Notes under the pieces: generated by a model
Database searches by the model: none
What the model saw: the letters and a program-made list of their open reading frames with translations, nothing else
Told to the model about the DNA's origin: nothing
Shown here: in pieces, positions 16,607 to 25,496 of the stretch
Layout of the letters: every line of letters begins with the position of its first letter
How positions within the stretch are numbered: position 1 is the first letter of the stretch
Assembly: GCA_021200775.1 (NCBI GenBank)
Contig: JAJQGB010000009.1
Span: forward strand, 268,353 to 332,352
Reading direction: 5' to 3'
Length of the DNA: 64,000 nt
From: Oscillospiraceae bacterium
Lineage (GTDB): Bacteria; Bacillota; Clostridia; Oscillospirales; Ruminococcaceae
Made by a program: the position numbers and the translations under genes

Positions 16607-17805
16607 AAGTTCTTATGATCAACAAATTTCTCTATCCGAACGGTGGATCAGAGACATATATATTCAAATTAGGAGATGCACTGAAAGCGCACGGTCATGA
16701 AGTTCAGTATTTCGGTATGGAACATGAAGGACGGTGCGTTGGAAATGCTGTGAACGCTTATACCTCCGACATGGACTTTCATGGTGGCAGTAAGCTGTCC
16801 AAGCTGACATATCCTATCAAGACTATTTACTCATCTGAGGCTCGGAAAAAGATTCGTCTTGTTCTGGATGATTTCAAGCCGGATGTCTGTCATCTGAACA
16901 ATTTTAATTATCAGCTGACTCCTTCAATCATTTTGGAAATACGAAAGTGGGAGAAAGAAAGCAAACATAAGGTCAAGATTGTGTTCACAGCCCATGACTA
17001 TCAGCTGGTATGCCCGAACCACATGATGAACAACCCAAACACTCACGAGAACTGTGAGAAGTGTGGTCACGGGGCATTCATGAACTGCACAAAGGGTAAG
17101 TGCATTCACGGCTCGACTGCCAAATCCGCAGTTGGAACAATGGAAGCAACATTCTGGAAGATGAAGGGCACTTACAAGCAGATTGACACAATCATCTGTC
17201 CTACACAGTTCATGAAGTCGAAGATGGATTATAACCCGGTCTTTAAATCAAAGACTGTGGCAATGCTCAATTTCATAGATACTGTTGAATGGAAAGACAC
17301 AGCAAAGAAGGACTATGTGTTGTACTTCGGTCGCTTTTCAGAGGAGAAAGGTATCAAAACCTTGATTTCTGTGTGCAAAGAATTGCCAGATGTACAGTTT
17401 ATTTTTGCCGGGACAGGTCCGCTGGAAGATGAGATTAAAGGTGTGAAAAACATAAAGAATGTTGGCTTCCAAACTGGCGAAGCATTAGAGAAGCTGATTA
17501 GAGAAGCCAGATTCAGCATATATCCTTCCGAGTGGTATGAGAACTGCCCGTTCTCTGTAATGGAGAGCCAGATGTACGGGACACCGGTTCTCGGAGCAGA
17601 TATCGGTGGCATTCCGGAACTTATCACAGTTGGAAAAACTGGTGAGTTGTTCGAGAGTGGGAATAAGGACGAGTTGAAGAAAAAGATTCAGAAGCTGTGG
17701 GGAGACAAGAATTTGACCGACACCTACAGCAAGAATTGTAAAGATATTAGTTTTGATACGGTTGAGCAGTACTATCAAAAGATTATGAGAATTTATGGGA
17801 AATAA
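16603..17805 (+). CDS. Glycosyltransferase, GT4-type
   Basis: The 400-residue protein begins MKVLMINKFLYPNGGSETY, the donor-side glycine loop of GT4 enzymes. It continues with YFGRFSEEKGIKTLI and ENCPFSVMESQMYGTPVLGA at the C-terminal nucleotide site. A Cys-rich insert at about residues 140-170 (HENCEKCGHGAFMNCTKGKC) could bind metal. It is coupled to the previous gene by a four-base overlap and is six bases from the acyltransferase gene. Confidence 0.9.
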   Translation: MKVLMINKFLYPNGGSETYIFKLGDALKAHGHEVQYFGMEHEGRCVGNAVNAYTSDMDFHGGSKLSKLTYPIKTIYSSEARKKIRLVLDDFKPDVCHLNNFNYQLTPSIILEIRKWEKESKHKVKIVFTAHDYQLVCPNHMMNNPNTHENCEKCGHGAFMNCTKGKCIHGSTAKSAVGTMEATFWKMKGTYKQIDTIICPTQFMKSKMDYNPVFKSKTVAMLNFIDTVEWKDTAKKDYVLYFGRFSEEKGIKTLISVCKELPDVQFIFAGTGPLEDEIKGVKNIKNVGFQTGEALEKLIREARFSIYPSEWYENCPFSVMESQMYGTPVLGADIGGIPELITVGKTGELFESGNKDELKKKIQKLWGDKNLTDTYSKNCKDISFDTVEQYYQKIMRIYGK

Positions 17806-17810
17806 GAAGT

Positions 17811-18878
17811 ATGGAAGTGCAAGTTACGAATCGGCAACGATACAATAATTTAGATGGTCTTCGCACAATAGCCGCAATCGGTGTTATTTGTATGCATGTT
17901 AGAGCAAATATCGGTTTCGACGTTGCTGTGTGGGGGGGTACTGCAAATTATGTAGTTAATTCCTTGATAGCACAGATGGGTGGATTTGTTCAGCTATTCT
18001 TCATCCTGAGTGGCTTTTCAATGTGCTGTGGGTATTACGAGAGAATCAAGAATAATGAGATTAGCTTGAATAAGTTTTACAGCAGAAGATACGAGAGAAT
18101 ACTTCCATTTTTTGCATTGCTCGTTTTGATAGATTTAGCTGTGAGTTTAGTGTTTGATGGTGGTATATCTGCTGGAAGTCTTGCAGAGGCATTTGCTGAC
18201 TTAACTTTGATGTTCGGATTCTATACAACATCAGGCATGAGCGTAATAGGAGTAGGATGGACTCTCGGTGTCATATTTGGATTCTATATTCTTTTCCCGT
18301 TCTTTGTGTATTTGATTTGGAATAAGAAGAGGGCATGGTTCAGTTTTGCAATCACTTGCGTTATTTACGTTTTGTGCTGTGAGTATTTCGATTCCGGAAA
18401 CAGCTTGGTGTTTATGTGGATGTGTTATTTCGTCCTTGGCGGTTTGATATATTTGTATAAAGATTCGATAGTCAGTTTCTTCGAGAGAAAAGCTTGGCTC
18501 GGTATTTTGTTTGTATTTGTCGGATTCGCCGTTGTGTACATGATTCCGTTTTCGGGAGAAGGAGCAACAGAGACGATAGTCAGATTGTTAAAGAGCATGA
18601 TTGGATATGGGATGATGATCTCAGGAGCGTTGTGCTCGGATATAAAACTGCTGAGTAATCCAATCAGCAAGTTCGTGAGTGGTGTGAGCTTTGAAATATA
18701 TCTTGCTCACATGATGATATTCAGAGTTATCGATAAGCTGGGTTTGACGACAATTGCAGGAAAGACATTGATTTCATACATAATCGTATGTATTGGGACA
18801 ATAGGCGGAGCCTTGATATTCGCAACTGCTTACCAATATGTGGAGACAATAATTAGAAAGAGATTAGTAAAAGCGTAA
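17811..18878 (+). CDS. Acyltransferase family 3 membrane protein, open at the G7 tract
   Basis: The 355-residue integral membrane acyltransferase has about ten hydrophobic spans. Its N-terminal motif LDGLRTIAAIGVICMHV contains the essential His region and LFFILSGFSMCCGYY the second conserved block. It would O-acetylate or otherwise acylate a sugar of the polysaccharide. The G7 tract at 17932-17938 is read as Trp-Gly-Gly-Thr (codons TGG GGG GGT ACT). Gain or loss of one G gives a stop within about ten codons, so the gene is open only at this length modulo three. Confidence 0.88.
   Translation: MEVQVTNRQRYNNLDGLRTIAAIGVICMHVRANIGFDVAVWGGTANYVVNSLIAQMGGFVQLFFILSGFSMCCGYYERIKNNEISLNKFYSRRYERILPFFALLVLIDLAVSLVFDGGISAGSLAEAFADLTLMFGFYTTSGMSVIGVGWTLGVIFGFYILFPFFVYLIWNKKRAWFSFAITCVIYVLCCEYFDSGNSLVFMWMCYFVLGGLIYLYKDSIVSFFERKAWLGILFVFVGFAVVYMIPFSGEGATETIVRLLKSMIGYGMMISGALCSDIKLLSNPISKFVSGVSFEIYLAHMMIFRVIDKLGLTTIAGKTLISYIIVCIGTIGGALIFATAYQYVETIIRKRLVKA
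17932..17941 (+). repeat. G7TAC tract inside the acyltransferase gene
   Basis: GGGGGGGTAC lies about 40 codons into the gene. It is flanked by an imperfect inverted repeat, TTGCTGT on the left and ACTGCAA on the right (six of seven positions pair). Confidence 0.85.
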
Positions 18879-18904
18879 AACTTCAAAAAAGGAGTTAAAA
18901 CATT

Positions 18905-20080
18905 ATGGCAGAGAAGAAATTAAACGGAACAGTCATTGTTACATATCGGTGCAATGCTAGATGCTCGATGTGCAACAGATATAAGGCACCTTCCAAGCCG
19001 GAGGAAGAAATCAGCATTGAGACTATCAAGAAGCTGCCTCCGATGTACTTCACGAATATCACCGGCGGTGAGCCGTTCATCAGAACGGATTTGAGGGATA
19101 TAGTCGCCGAACTTCGTAAGAAGAGCGACCGTATTGTCATTTCTACAAATGGCTTTTTCACAGACCGTATTGTTGAGCTGTGTAAAGAGTTCCCGGATGT
19201 CGGCATCCGTATTTCTATTGAGGGCTTGGAGCAGACCAATAACGAGATCCGTGGTCTTCAGAACGGCTATCAGCGTGGCTACGGCACCCTGAAAAAGCTT
19301 GTAGAGATGGGCATTAAAGATGTCGGCTTCGGAATGACTGTCCAAGATAAGAATGCACCCGACCTCGTACCTCTTTACAAGATTTCGGATGAAATGGGCA
19401 TGGAGTTTGCCACAGCATCCCTGCACAACAGCTTCTATTTTGTCGAAGCAAAGAATATTATTCATGACCGTCCAATGGTAGCGAAGAATTTTGAGGATTT
19501 GGTGAATGAGCTTCTTCGCTCGAACAGTCCCAAAAAGTGGTTCAGAGCTTACTTTAACCACGGCCTGATTAACTACATTTATGGACAACCGAGACTCTTG
19601 CCCTGCGACATGAGCTTTGATACGTTCTTCATCGATCCTTACGGTGATGTTATGCCTTGTAACGGCACAAAGGACAAAGAGGTCATGGGCAACCTGAACA
19701 CGCAGACTTGGGACGAGTTGTGGAACAGCCCAGAGGCAGAAGAAGTCCGTAAAAAGGTTCGTTGTTGTGACCGCCAGTGCTGGATGATCGGTAGTGTTAG
19801 CCCTGCTATGCACAAGTACTTCTTGAAGCCTGCATGGTGGGTTGTGAAGCACAAGGCAAAGGCTCTGTTCACTAAGCATCCGTACTCGATGTATGAGAAT
19901 AAGATTTGCCGTGATTACCGTGACGGTAAGGTCACTAAAGAAGAACTCGATAAGTGTAGCACCTGCGATATGTGTGCTGTGATTAACGACGGTCTAAGTG
20001 AGGCAAGTAAGGAACAACTCAAGGATAAGACCGGCGAAGAGATTGTGGACGCGGATATTGCGGAGCAGATGAAGAAGTAA
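18905..20080 (+). CDS. Radical SAM/SPASM protein of the polysaccharide locus
   Basis: This 391-residue protein has CNARCSMC near residue 17, TGGEPFIR as the GGE motif and STNGF. Cys-rich C-terminal segments (LLPCDMSFDTFF, DVMPCNGT, RCCDRQCWM, CSTCDMC) fit a SPASM domain with auxiliary clusters. Such proteins occur in surface-polysaccharide loci, but the modified substrate is usually unknown. It starts at ATG 18905 behind AAAGGAG and sits among sugar transferases, so a sugar or lipid carrier substrate is plausible. Confidence 0.85.
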   Translation: MAEKKLNGTVIVTYRCNARCSMCNRYKAPSKPEEEISIETIKKLPPMYFTNITGGEPFIRTDLRDIVAELRKKSDRIVISTNGFFTDRIVELCKEFPDVGIRISIEGLEQTNNEIRGLQNGYQRGYGTLKKLVEMGIKDVGFGMTVQDKNAPDLVPLYKISDEMGMEFATASLHNSFYFVEAKNIIHDRPMVAKNFEDLVNELLRSNSPKKWFRAYFNHGLINYIYGQPRLLPCDMSFDTFFIDPYGDVMPCNGTKDKEVMGNLNTQTWDELWNSPEAEEVRKKVRCCDRQCWMIGSVSPAMHKYFLKPAWWVVKHKAKALFTKHPYSMYENKICRDYRDGKVTKEELDKCSTCDMCAVINDGLSEASKEQLKDKTGEEIVDADIAEQMKK

Positions 20081-20092
20081 GTGGTGGAGGGT

Positions 20093-21238
20093 ATGAAAAA
20101 AGCGTTAATTATCGCAAATTTAGCAGGTTTTATTGGAACATTCCTACAAAATGATATTAAGATTCTCAAGTCTATGGGATATGAGGTTCATTGCGCTGGA
20201 AATGCAAGTAATAAGAATCTGGAAGAAAATAAGAGAACATTTAGGGAGTTTGGAACCAAATTTCATCAAATTGATGTGGATGGGAAAAGCCCCTTATCTC
20301 GCTCCAATATGAAAGCATTAAGACAATTACGACGATTGATGAAAACAGAGAAATTTGAACTTGTGCATTGTCATACTCCGATTGCGGGAGCTATAGCACG
20401 CATTGCAGCAGCTCCATATCGTGTGTGGGGGGGTACACGATGTAGAGTGATTTATACAAGCCACGGCTTTTATTTTCATGAAGGCTCTGGCAAAAAAACG
20501 TGGATTTTATACTACTCAATTGAAAAATTTATGTCTCTGTTTTCTGATGCAATTATAACCATAAATGAAGAAGACTATAAGAATGCACAAAAAATGTTTT
20601 GCAAAAAGGTCTACCACATTAATGGTGTAGGATTTGATGCTTCTAAATACAGGGATGTAATCGTTAATAAAAATGAGTACCGCCAAGTATTAGGAGTGCC
20701 ACCGGATGCTTTAATGATATTGGCTGTGGGCGAACTTTCAGACAGAAAGAATCATCAGGTTGTTGTTAAAGCAATGGGCAAGGCAGGTATCCCTAATGCA
20801 GTATTTGCCGTGTGTGGAAAGGCTATAAAGGGTCAGGGAACCTTTGATAAATTGAACGCTCTGGCTGAAAAAGAAAATGTCAATATTAAGTTTCTTGGAC
20901 ATCGGGCTGATATTCCTCAGGTATGTCATTGTGCGGATATCGGTGTGTTGCCATCAACAAGGGAAGGTCTTGGAATGGCAGGATTGGAAATGCTTGCGGC
21001 TGGTTTGCCGCTAGTAACATCTAATGTTCATGGCATTAAGGATTACATGGTAGACGGAGTCACAGGATACATGGTTTCCCCATATGATGTCGATGGGTTT
21101 TCAGATGCTTTGATTAAACTTTCTGATAGTGATGTACGAGAAAAAATGAAATCGGATTGCGTTAAGGCTGTAGAAAGATTTGATAATTCAGTTTCTAATC
21201 AGCAGATGCTGAACATATATCAAGAATTGCTCAGTTAA
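20093..21238 (+). CDS. EpsD-like glycosyltransferase (GT4), open at the G7 tract
   Basis: This about 381-residue GT4 enzyme shows KLVHCHTPIAGAIARIAA-type N-terminal features (FELVHCHTP), VIYTSHGFYFHEG and the C-terminal STREGLGMAGLEMLAAGLP donor site. The G7 tract (20427-20433) is read as VWGGTR between APYR and VIYTSHGF, where relatives usually have a shorter loop. One G more or fewer brings an early stop. ATG 20093 is chosen to match family starts (MKKALII); the frame is open from GTG 20081. Confidence 0.88.
   Translation: MKKALIIANLAGFIGTFLQNDIKILKSMGYEVHCAGNASNKNLEENKRTFREFGTKFHQIDVDGKSPLSRSNMKALRQLRRLMKTEKFELVHCHTPIAGAIARIAAAPYRVWGGTRCRVIYTSHGFYFHEGSGKKTWILYYSIEKFMSLFSDAIITINEEDYKNAQKMFCKKVYHINGVGFDASKYRDVIVNKNEYRQVLGVPPDALMILAVGELSDRKNHQVVVKAMGKAGIPNAVFAVCGKAIKGQGTFDKLNALAEKENVNIKFLGHRADIPQVCHCADIGVLPSTREGLGMAGLEMLAAGLPLVTSNVHGIKDYMVDGVTGYMVSPYDVDGFSDALIKLSDSDVREKMKSDCVKAVERFDNSVSNQQMLNIYQELLS
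20427..20436 (+). repeat. G7TAC tract inside the EpsD-like gene
   Basis: GGGGGGGTAC is flanked by a perfect six-base inverted repeat, TCGTGT and ACACGA, so the tract sits in the loop of a potential hairpin. Confidence 0.85.
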
Positions 21239-21335
21239 TAAGACAGAATTCTGATTCTATCTTTGACAACTTTCAATGTAGTAATACCTTTCAATTTTTA
21301 AGCAGGAATGGTCGGTACTCCAAGAGGAGATTACG

Positions 21336-22576
21336 ATGAAAATCTTGTATTCTGCATTTGAATGCAATCCTGCGATAGGATCAGACGCCTAGTAGGTTGG
21401 TCTTGGGCAAAGAATATGTCGTTTAATCATGATGTTCATGTGCTAACCAATGAAGGAAATCGAAAGAATATTGAAAGTTATTTAGAGGAAAATGGCAATA
21501 TAAACATACATTTTCATTATGTCCCAGTTCCCCATGTTTTGGGAAAATTACTTAAGGGACGAAAGTTTTATTTTGCGAGTTATGTGATTTGGCAGTGGTA
21601 TGCCTATAAAGAGGCGAAGAAATTACATATTAAAGAACATTTTGATATCGCTCATCATGTTGCTATTGCCGATTTTCTTATCATTGGTCTTTTATGGAAA
21701 TTGGACGTGCCATTTATTTTTGGACCTGTAGGTGGGGGGCAGGAGACCCCTTACGAATTAAGGGATTATGTACAGAAATATAGGAGAAATGAGCGAATCA
21801 GAAGTCTTATAAATAATTTTGCATTGTCGTTACCCAGCTATAAAAAAGGGTGCAGAAAGGCTGCTGAAATTTTTGTATCTAATGATGAGACTGTTTCCGT
21901 AATGAGAAAGCATCTTGGTTTTAACATAAAACTGACACAGATGTGCGAGTTAGGCGTGGATGACGAGTATCTGGAAGATAGAAAAGAATTAGCGCATGAG
22001 AATAATGACATTATCCATATTTTGGTGTCTGGCAGACTCATGTACAGGAAAGGAATAGAACTTCTGCTTGATGCAGTGAAAGTACTTGAAACAAATATTC
22101 CTTACGTTGTTGATTTGTACGGTGGTGGGCATCAGATTGAAGATGTGAAACAGCAAATTATAGACAGGAAATTGCAAGATATAGTAATTATGCATGGCAA
22201 GGTACCATTTGAGAAAATGCCAAAGGTATACGCTGATGCAGATATTTTCTGTCTTCCGTCATTGCGGGAAACCACAGGCACTGCTGTTATTGAAGCAATG
22301 GCAAATAAACTTCCTGTGGTAGCTTTGAACCAGAATGGCGTTAAATATTTGGTTGAAGAAGATGCAGGTATATTAGCTGAAATAGGTACGAAAGAGGAAA
22401 CGATAAGGAATCTTGCAGCAGCGTTGAAGACATTGATAGAGAGTTATGAGTTAAGAGTTGTACTTGGCAATAATGGATATGAAAAACTCCGAAATAAGTA
22501 CACGTGGAAGAAAAAAACAGAAGAAATGACAGGTATATATAAATCTGTGATTCAGAAACAAGGTAAAGGCAATTAA
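21336..22576 (+). pseudogene. GT4 glycosyltransferase with an early frameshift
   Basis: The gene starts at ATG 21336 behind AGAGGAG with MKILYSAFECNPAIGSDA and then meets TAG at 21390. The remaining frame continues at once as VGWSWAKNMSFNHDVHV, so one base is missing at GCCTAGTAGG, where family members read A-W-V-G-W. The rest is complete, with GPVGGGQETP, VSGRLMYRKGIELLL and PSLRETTGTAVIEAMA. It may be a true one-base mutation, a sequencing error, or another on/off switch; no G run is present at the break. A product could start only at an internal codon. Confidence 0.75.
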
Positions 22577-22588
22577 GGAGATAGGATT

Positions 22589-23794
22589 ATGGTTCTTTTA
22601 TATTTCATGGATGGCGTGAAATACGACATGATGAAGCAGTATATGCCGTTCTTGGCATCGATAAATTCAAAACCGCTGATGAGCGATTTCGGTTATTCCT
22701 GCGCTTGCCATGCGACGATGTATACGAGCCGATATATTGAGGAACACGGCACCTGGTTTATCTGGAAGAGAGGAGATCACTCACCATACAAATGGCTGAA
22801 CTACGTGCCTGGGCTTAAGTATATTAACTTCCTACCGCTGAAACTTGTGCTGGGTAAGATAACCAGAAAACTGAGCCATAATTCTTCTTATTCGGGAGTT
22901 TCCTGTTTGGTAAACCTCCCGCTTAAGTACTGGTCGCTTTTTGAGCCTTGCGATGATGTTATGTGGAATGACCCTGAATGGAAGAAAGACATTCCGAACC
23001 TTTTCACAGTCGTAAAGAAGAATAACATCCCGCATCATGTGATTGCTTTACATCGTGGCACACAGGCAGATGATGCTTTCAAGGAAGAAAGCCAGGTTGA
23101 TTATAAGAACGATGAGTTTGTGTACTTCTTCATTGGATACACGGACAATATTATGCATGCTTATGGCGAGAATGGTAAGGAAGCCCAGGAGTATCTCACA
23201 AAAGTAGATGGCTTCATTAAGCAGACGTATGAGAAGGCAAAGAAGGAACATGAGGATGTGACCGTGATAGCTTATTCTGACCATGGTCATATCGACATTG
23301 AAGAACCGATGATTGATATTAACGATTACTTCAAACCTGCGGGTCATAAGGTAAATCAGTACATCCATCTGATTGAATCCAACTACGCACGTTTTTGGTT
23401 CAGGAACGAGCAGGAGAAGAAAGATGTCACGGCGGTTGTAAAGAAAATGCAGGATGACGGGCTTGGATTCGTTTTGGATGAAAAATACCAGGAACAGTAC
23501 AAGCTGCATGTAAATCCAAAAGAGCATGGTGAGCTGATTTTCTATCTGGCTGCACCACATGAGTTTACGAATACGATATGGGGATTCGGTCACAGTGTAA
23601 AATCCGGTCACGGCTTCGAGCCGACATTGCCGAAGCACTATGGAATCTTCTGCTCAAATAAACCGCTGGCTAAGAACAGGGACTTTGCATACCTTGTGGA
23701 TGTCCTGCCGTCGGTCATGATGCAGTTGAATATATCAAGAGACGGTTACACGTTAAGAGGCGCAAACATCGTCAATACGGATGTTGCTGATTAG
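22589..23794 (+). CDS. Type I phosphodiesterase / alkaline-phosphatase-superfamily protein
   Basis: The 401-residue protein starts MVLLYFMDGVKYDMM, where Asp would be a metal ligand. A candidate nucleophile Thr lies in CACHATMYTSRYIEEHG, with metal-binding motifs YSDHGHIDI and a GHSVKSGHG segment. This matches nucleotide pyrophosphatase/phosphodiesterase members of the alkaline phosphatase superfamily. No signal peptide is seen, so it is probably cytoplasmic. It leads a run with a nucleotidyltransferase-like and a uridine-kinase-like gene, suggesting a job in making or recycling a nucleotide or phosphodiester precursor. Confidence 0.8.
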   Translation: MVLLYFMDGVKYDMMKQYMPFLASINSKPLMSDFGYSCACHATMYTSRYIEEHGTWFIWKRGDHSPYKWLNYVPGLKYINFLPLKLVLGKITRKLSHNSSYSGVSCLVNLPLKYWSLFEPCDDVMWNDPEWKKDIPNLFTVVKKNNIPHHVIALHRGTQADDAFKEESQVDYKNDEFVYFFIGYTDNIMHAYGENGKEAQEYLTKVDGFIKQTYEKAKKEHEDVTVIAYSDHGHIDIEEPMIDINDYFKPAGHKVNQYIHLIESNYARFWFRNEQEKKDVTAVVKKMQDDGLGFVLDEKYQEQYKLHVNPKEHGELIFYLAAPHEFTNTIWGFGHSVKSGHGFEPTLPKHYGIFCSNKPLAKNRDFAYLVDVLPSVMMQLNISRDGYTLRGANIVNTDVAD

Positions 23795-23828
23795 CAAAAA
23801 AAGCAGGAATAGCAATGGAGATGTTGTC

Positions 23829-24806
23829 ATGGATAAAAAGCAGTATGAGGAACAGCTTATAGCAAATATAATAACAAGCCTGGAAAAGCACGGTGCAAAG
23901 GGTCTGCTGTCTTCTGTAATCATGACAGGAAGTTTTGGACGCAAAGAACCCACATATGAGCATAGGGACGATGGAAAGCTTGTATTGAAAAGTGATGTGG
24001 AAATAGCCCTTGTGTACCCATCATTTACTAAGAAAGCAGATGTGGACAGCCTTATAGAATCCGTCTCATCCGAATTCAAAGAAGAATTGAATCTGATGGG
24101 AATTACAGAGAAGAGGGTAAGAAATGCATATAATTTCAATTTCTCCCTAAAAGTTCCGGAGTACAAGACAATTTTTACATATGATCTATTCAACGGTAGC
24201 TACACTGTGTGGGGGACGGATTTTATTGGTTCAATATCTGTTCCGCTGGAATCCTGCGATATATACGAGGCTAAGCGACTCGTGGCTAACCGCATAGGGG
24301 AACTTGTATACAACGAGAAAAACGCTGAAAAAGACCAGAAAGAATATCTCCGAAAGCAGTGGAAAGGAAAGCTGGTGCTGGCAATGGTCAGCGGATGGCT
24401 GATTTGTGAGAAACAGTATGTGTCCAGTTATCATGGGCAATATGACGCCATACATAAGAAGGAAAAGGCTGTCAAAGAAATCTTCGGAAAAGAGTTCATA
24501 AATGAATATGAGAAAGTATTCATGTTCTTGAGAGAGGACGGGCAGACATATGAAGTGGCTGACAATAAACTTAGGGGATATGTGAAAGCGATAAATACAT
24601 ATTTCAGAGACTTTGGAATAGGGATGCCACGCGTGAACAGCTTGAGCCGGAATCTGAAATATTTCATGAAATATGTGAAGAATGGTATGGGTTATGGTCT
24701 TGTAGGATTTGAGAATAATATCTTGCAGGGACTGATTGATGAGTACTGTGAGAGTTCCGATGGATTGGAAAAGACTGCGGACACATGGCACAAGGTTATT
24801 TATTAG
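23829..24806 (+). CDS. Nucleotidyltransferase-fold protein of unknown function
   Basis: This 325-residue protein has a polymerase-beta-like nucleotidyltransferase start: IMTGSFGRKEPTYEH followed by LKSDVEIALVYPSF, giving the GS and DxE metal motif. The C-terminal half is helical. ATG 23829 follows GGAG at a fair distance; the frame is open from 23781, overlapping the phosphodiesterase gene. It may transfer a nucleotide to an intermediate of the polysaccharide; the substrate is not known. Confidence 0.65.
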   Translation: MDKKQYEEQLIANIITSLEKHGAKGLLSSVIMTGSFGRKEPTYEHRDDGKLVLKSDVEIALVYPSFTKKADVDSLIESVSSEFKEELNLMGITEKRVRNAYNFNFSLKVPEYKTIFTYDLFNGSYTVWGTDFIGSISVPLESCDIYEAKRLVANRIGELVYNEKNAEKDQKEYLRKQWKGKLVLAMVSGWLICEKQYVSSYHGQYDAIHKKEKAVKEIFGKEFINEYEKVFMFLREDGQTYEVADNKLRGYVKAINTYFRDFGIGMPRVNSLSRNLKYFMKYVKNGMGYGLVGFENNILQGLIDEYCESSDGLEKTADTWHKVIY

Positions 24807-24871
24807 ATGGTATATGGCAGATGTAACAGACACAGTGGGAACTGGGTAATGAAATATAGAAGGTGGAAGCT

Positions 24872-25483
24872 ATGCAGAGCATTGTTATTGGAGTTGCCGG
24901 CGGCACGGGTTCCGGCAAATCGACATTTACGAAAAGATTAAAAGAAGAGTTTGCGGACAGCATCACGGTTATATATCACGATAACTATTACAGAAGCCGT
25001 GATGGGATATCTATGGAGGATCGGAAGAAAATCAACTATGACCATCCGGATTCTTTAGAAACGGATTTGCTTATCCAGCATTTGAAACAGCTGAAAGCCG
25101 GAAAATCAGTGGAATGTCCTATATATGACTATTCGGTGCATAACCGGTCTGATGTAAAGATTAAGATAAATCCAAGCAAAATTATTATTGTGGAAGGAAT
25201 TCTGGTACTTCAGAACGATGAATTGCGCAACTTGTGCGACATCAAGATATATGTCGATGCAGATGCAGATGAACGAATCCTACGACGGGCCATCCGAGAC
25301 GTGAAAGAGCGTGGCAGGGATCTGGAAGGCATTATGGAGCAGTACCTGACAACGGTAAAGCCGATGCATTATCAGTATGTAGAGCCAACAAAGGCTCTGG
25401 CAGACATGGTGATTAATAGCGGTATGAATGAAGTGGCATTTGATATTGTAAAGACAAAAATAGATGCGTTGCTACATACGTAA
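24872..25483 (+). CDS. Uridine-kinase-like P-loop kinase
   Basis: This 203-residue protein has the P-loop GVAGGTGSGKST, the YHDNYYRS substrate motif, HPDSLETDLLIQHL, CPIYDYSVHNR and IIVEGILVL, all marks of uridine kinase. The enzyme phosphorylates uridine or cytidine with ATP or GTP. Its place inside a polysaccharide operon is unusual and fits a local role with the two preceding genes, though a plain salvage enzyme cannot be excluded. ATG 24872 follows AAGGTGG. Confidence 0.88.
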   Translation: MQSIVIGVAGGTGSGKSTFTKRLKEEFADSITVIYHDNYYRSRDGISMEDRKKINYDHPDSLETDLLIQHLKQLKAGKSVECPIYDYSVHNRSDVKIKINPSKIIIVEGILVLQNDELRNLCDIKIYVDADADERILRRAIRDVKERGRDLEGIMEQYLTTVKPMHYQYVEPTKALADMVINSGMNEVAFDIVKTKIDALLHT

Positions 25484-25496
25484 CGGAGAAGTTTAC

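Noticed and set aside
18920-19879. 319-codon open frame antisense to the radical SAM gene
   Set aside because: The plus-strand radical SAM protein explains the region, with all motifs in order.
21733-21740. GGTGGGGGGCAGG in the GT4 gene
   Set aside because: It encodes the conserved GPVGGGQETP motif and is not followed by TA.
24208-24216. GTGTGGGGGACGG resembling the tract context
   Set aside because: It has only five G; the reading frame is intact and gives VWGTDF.
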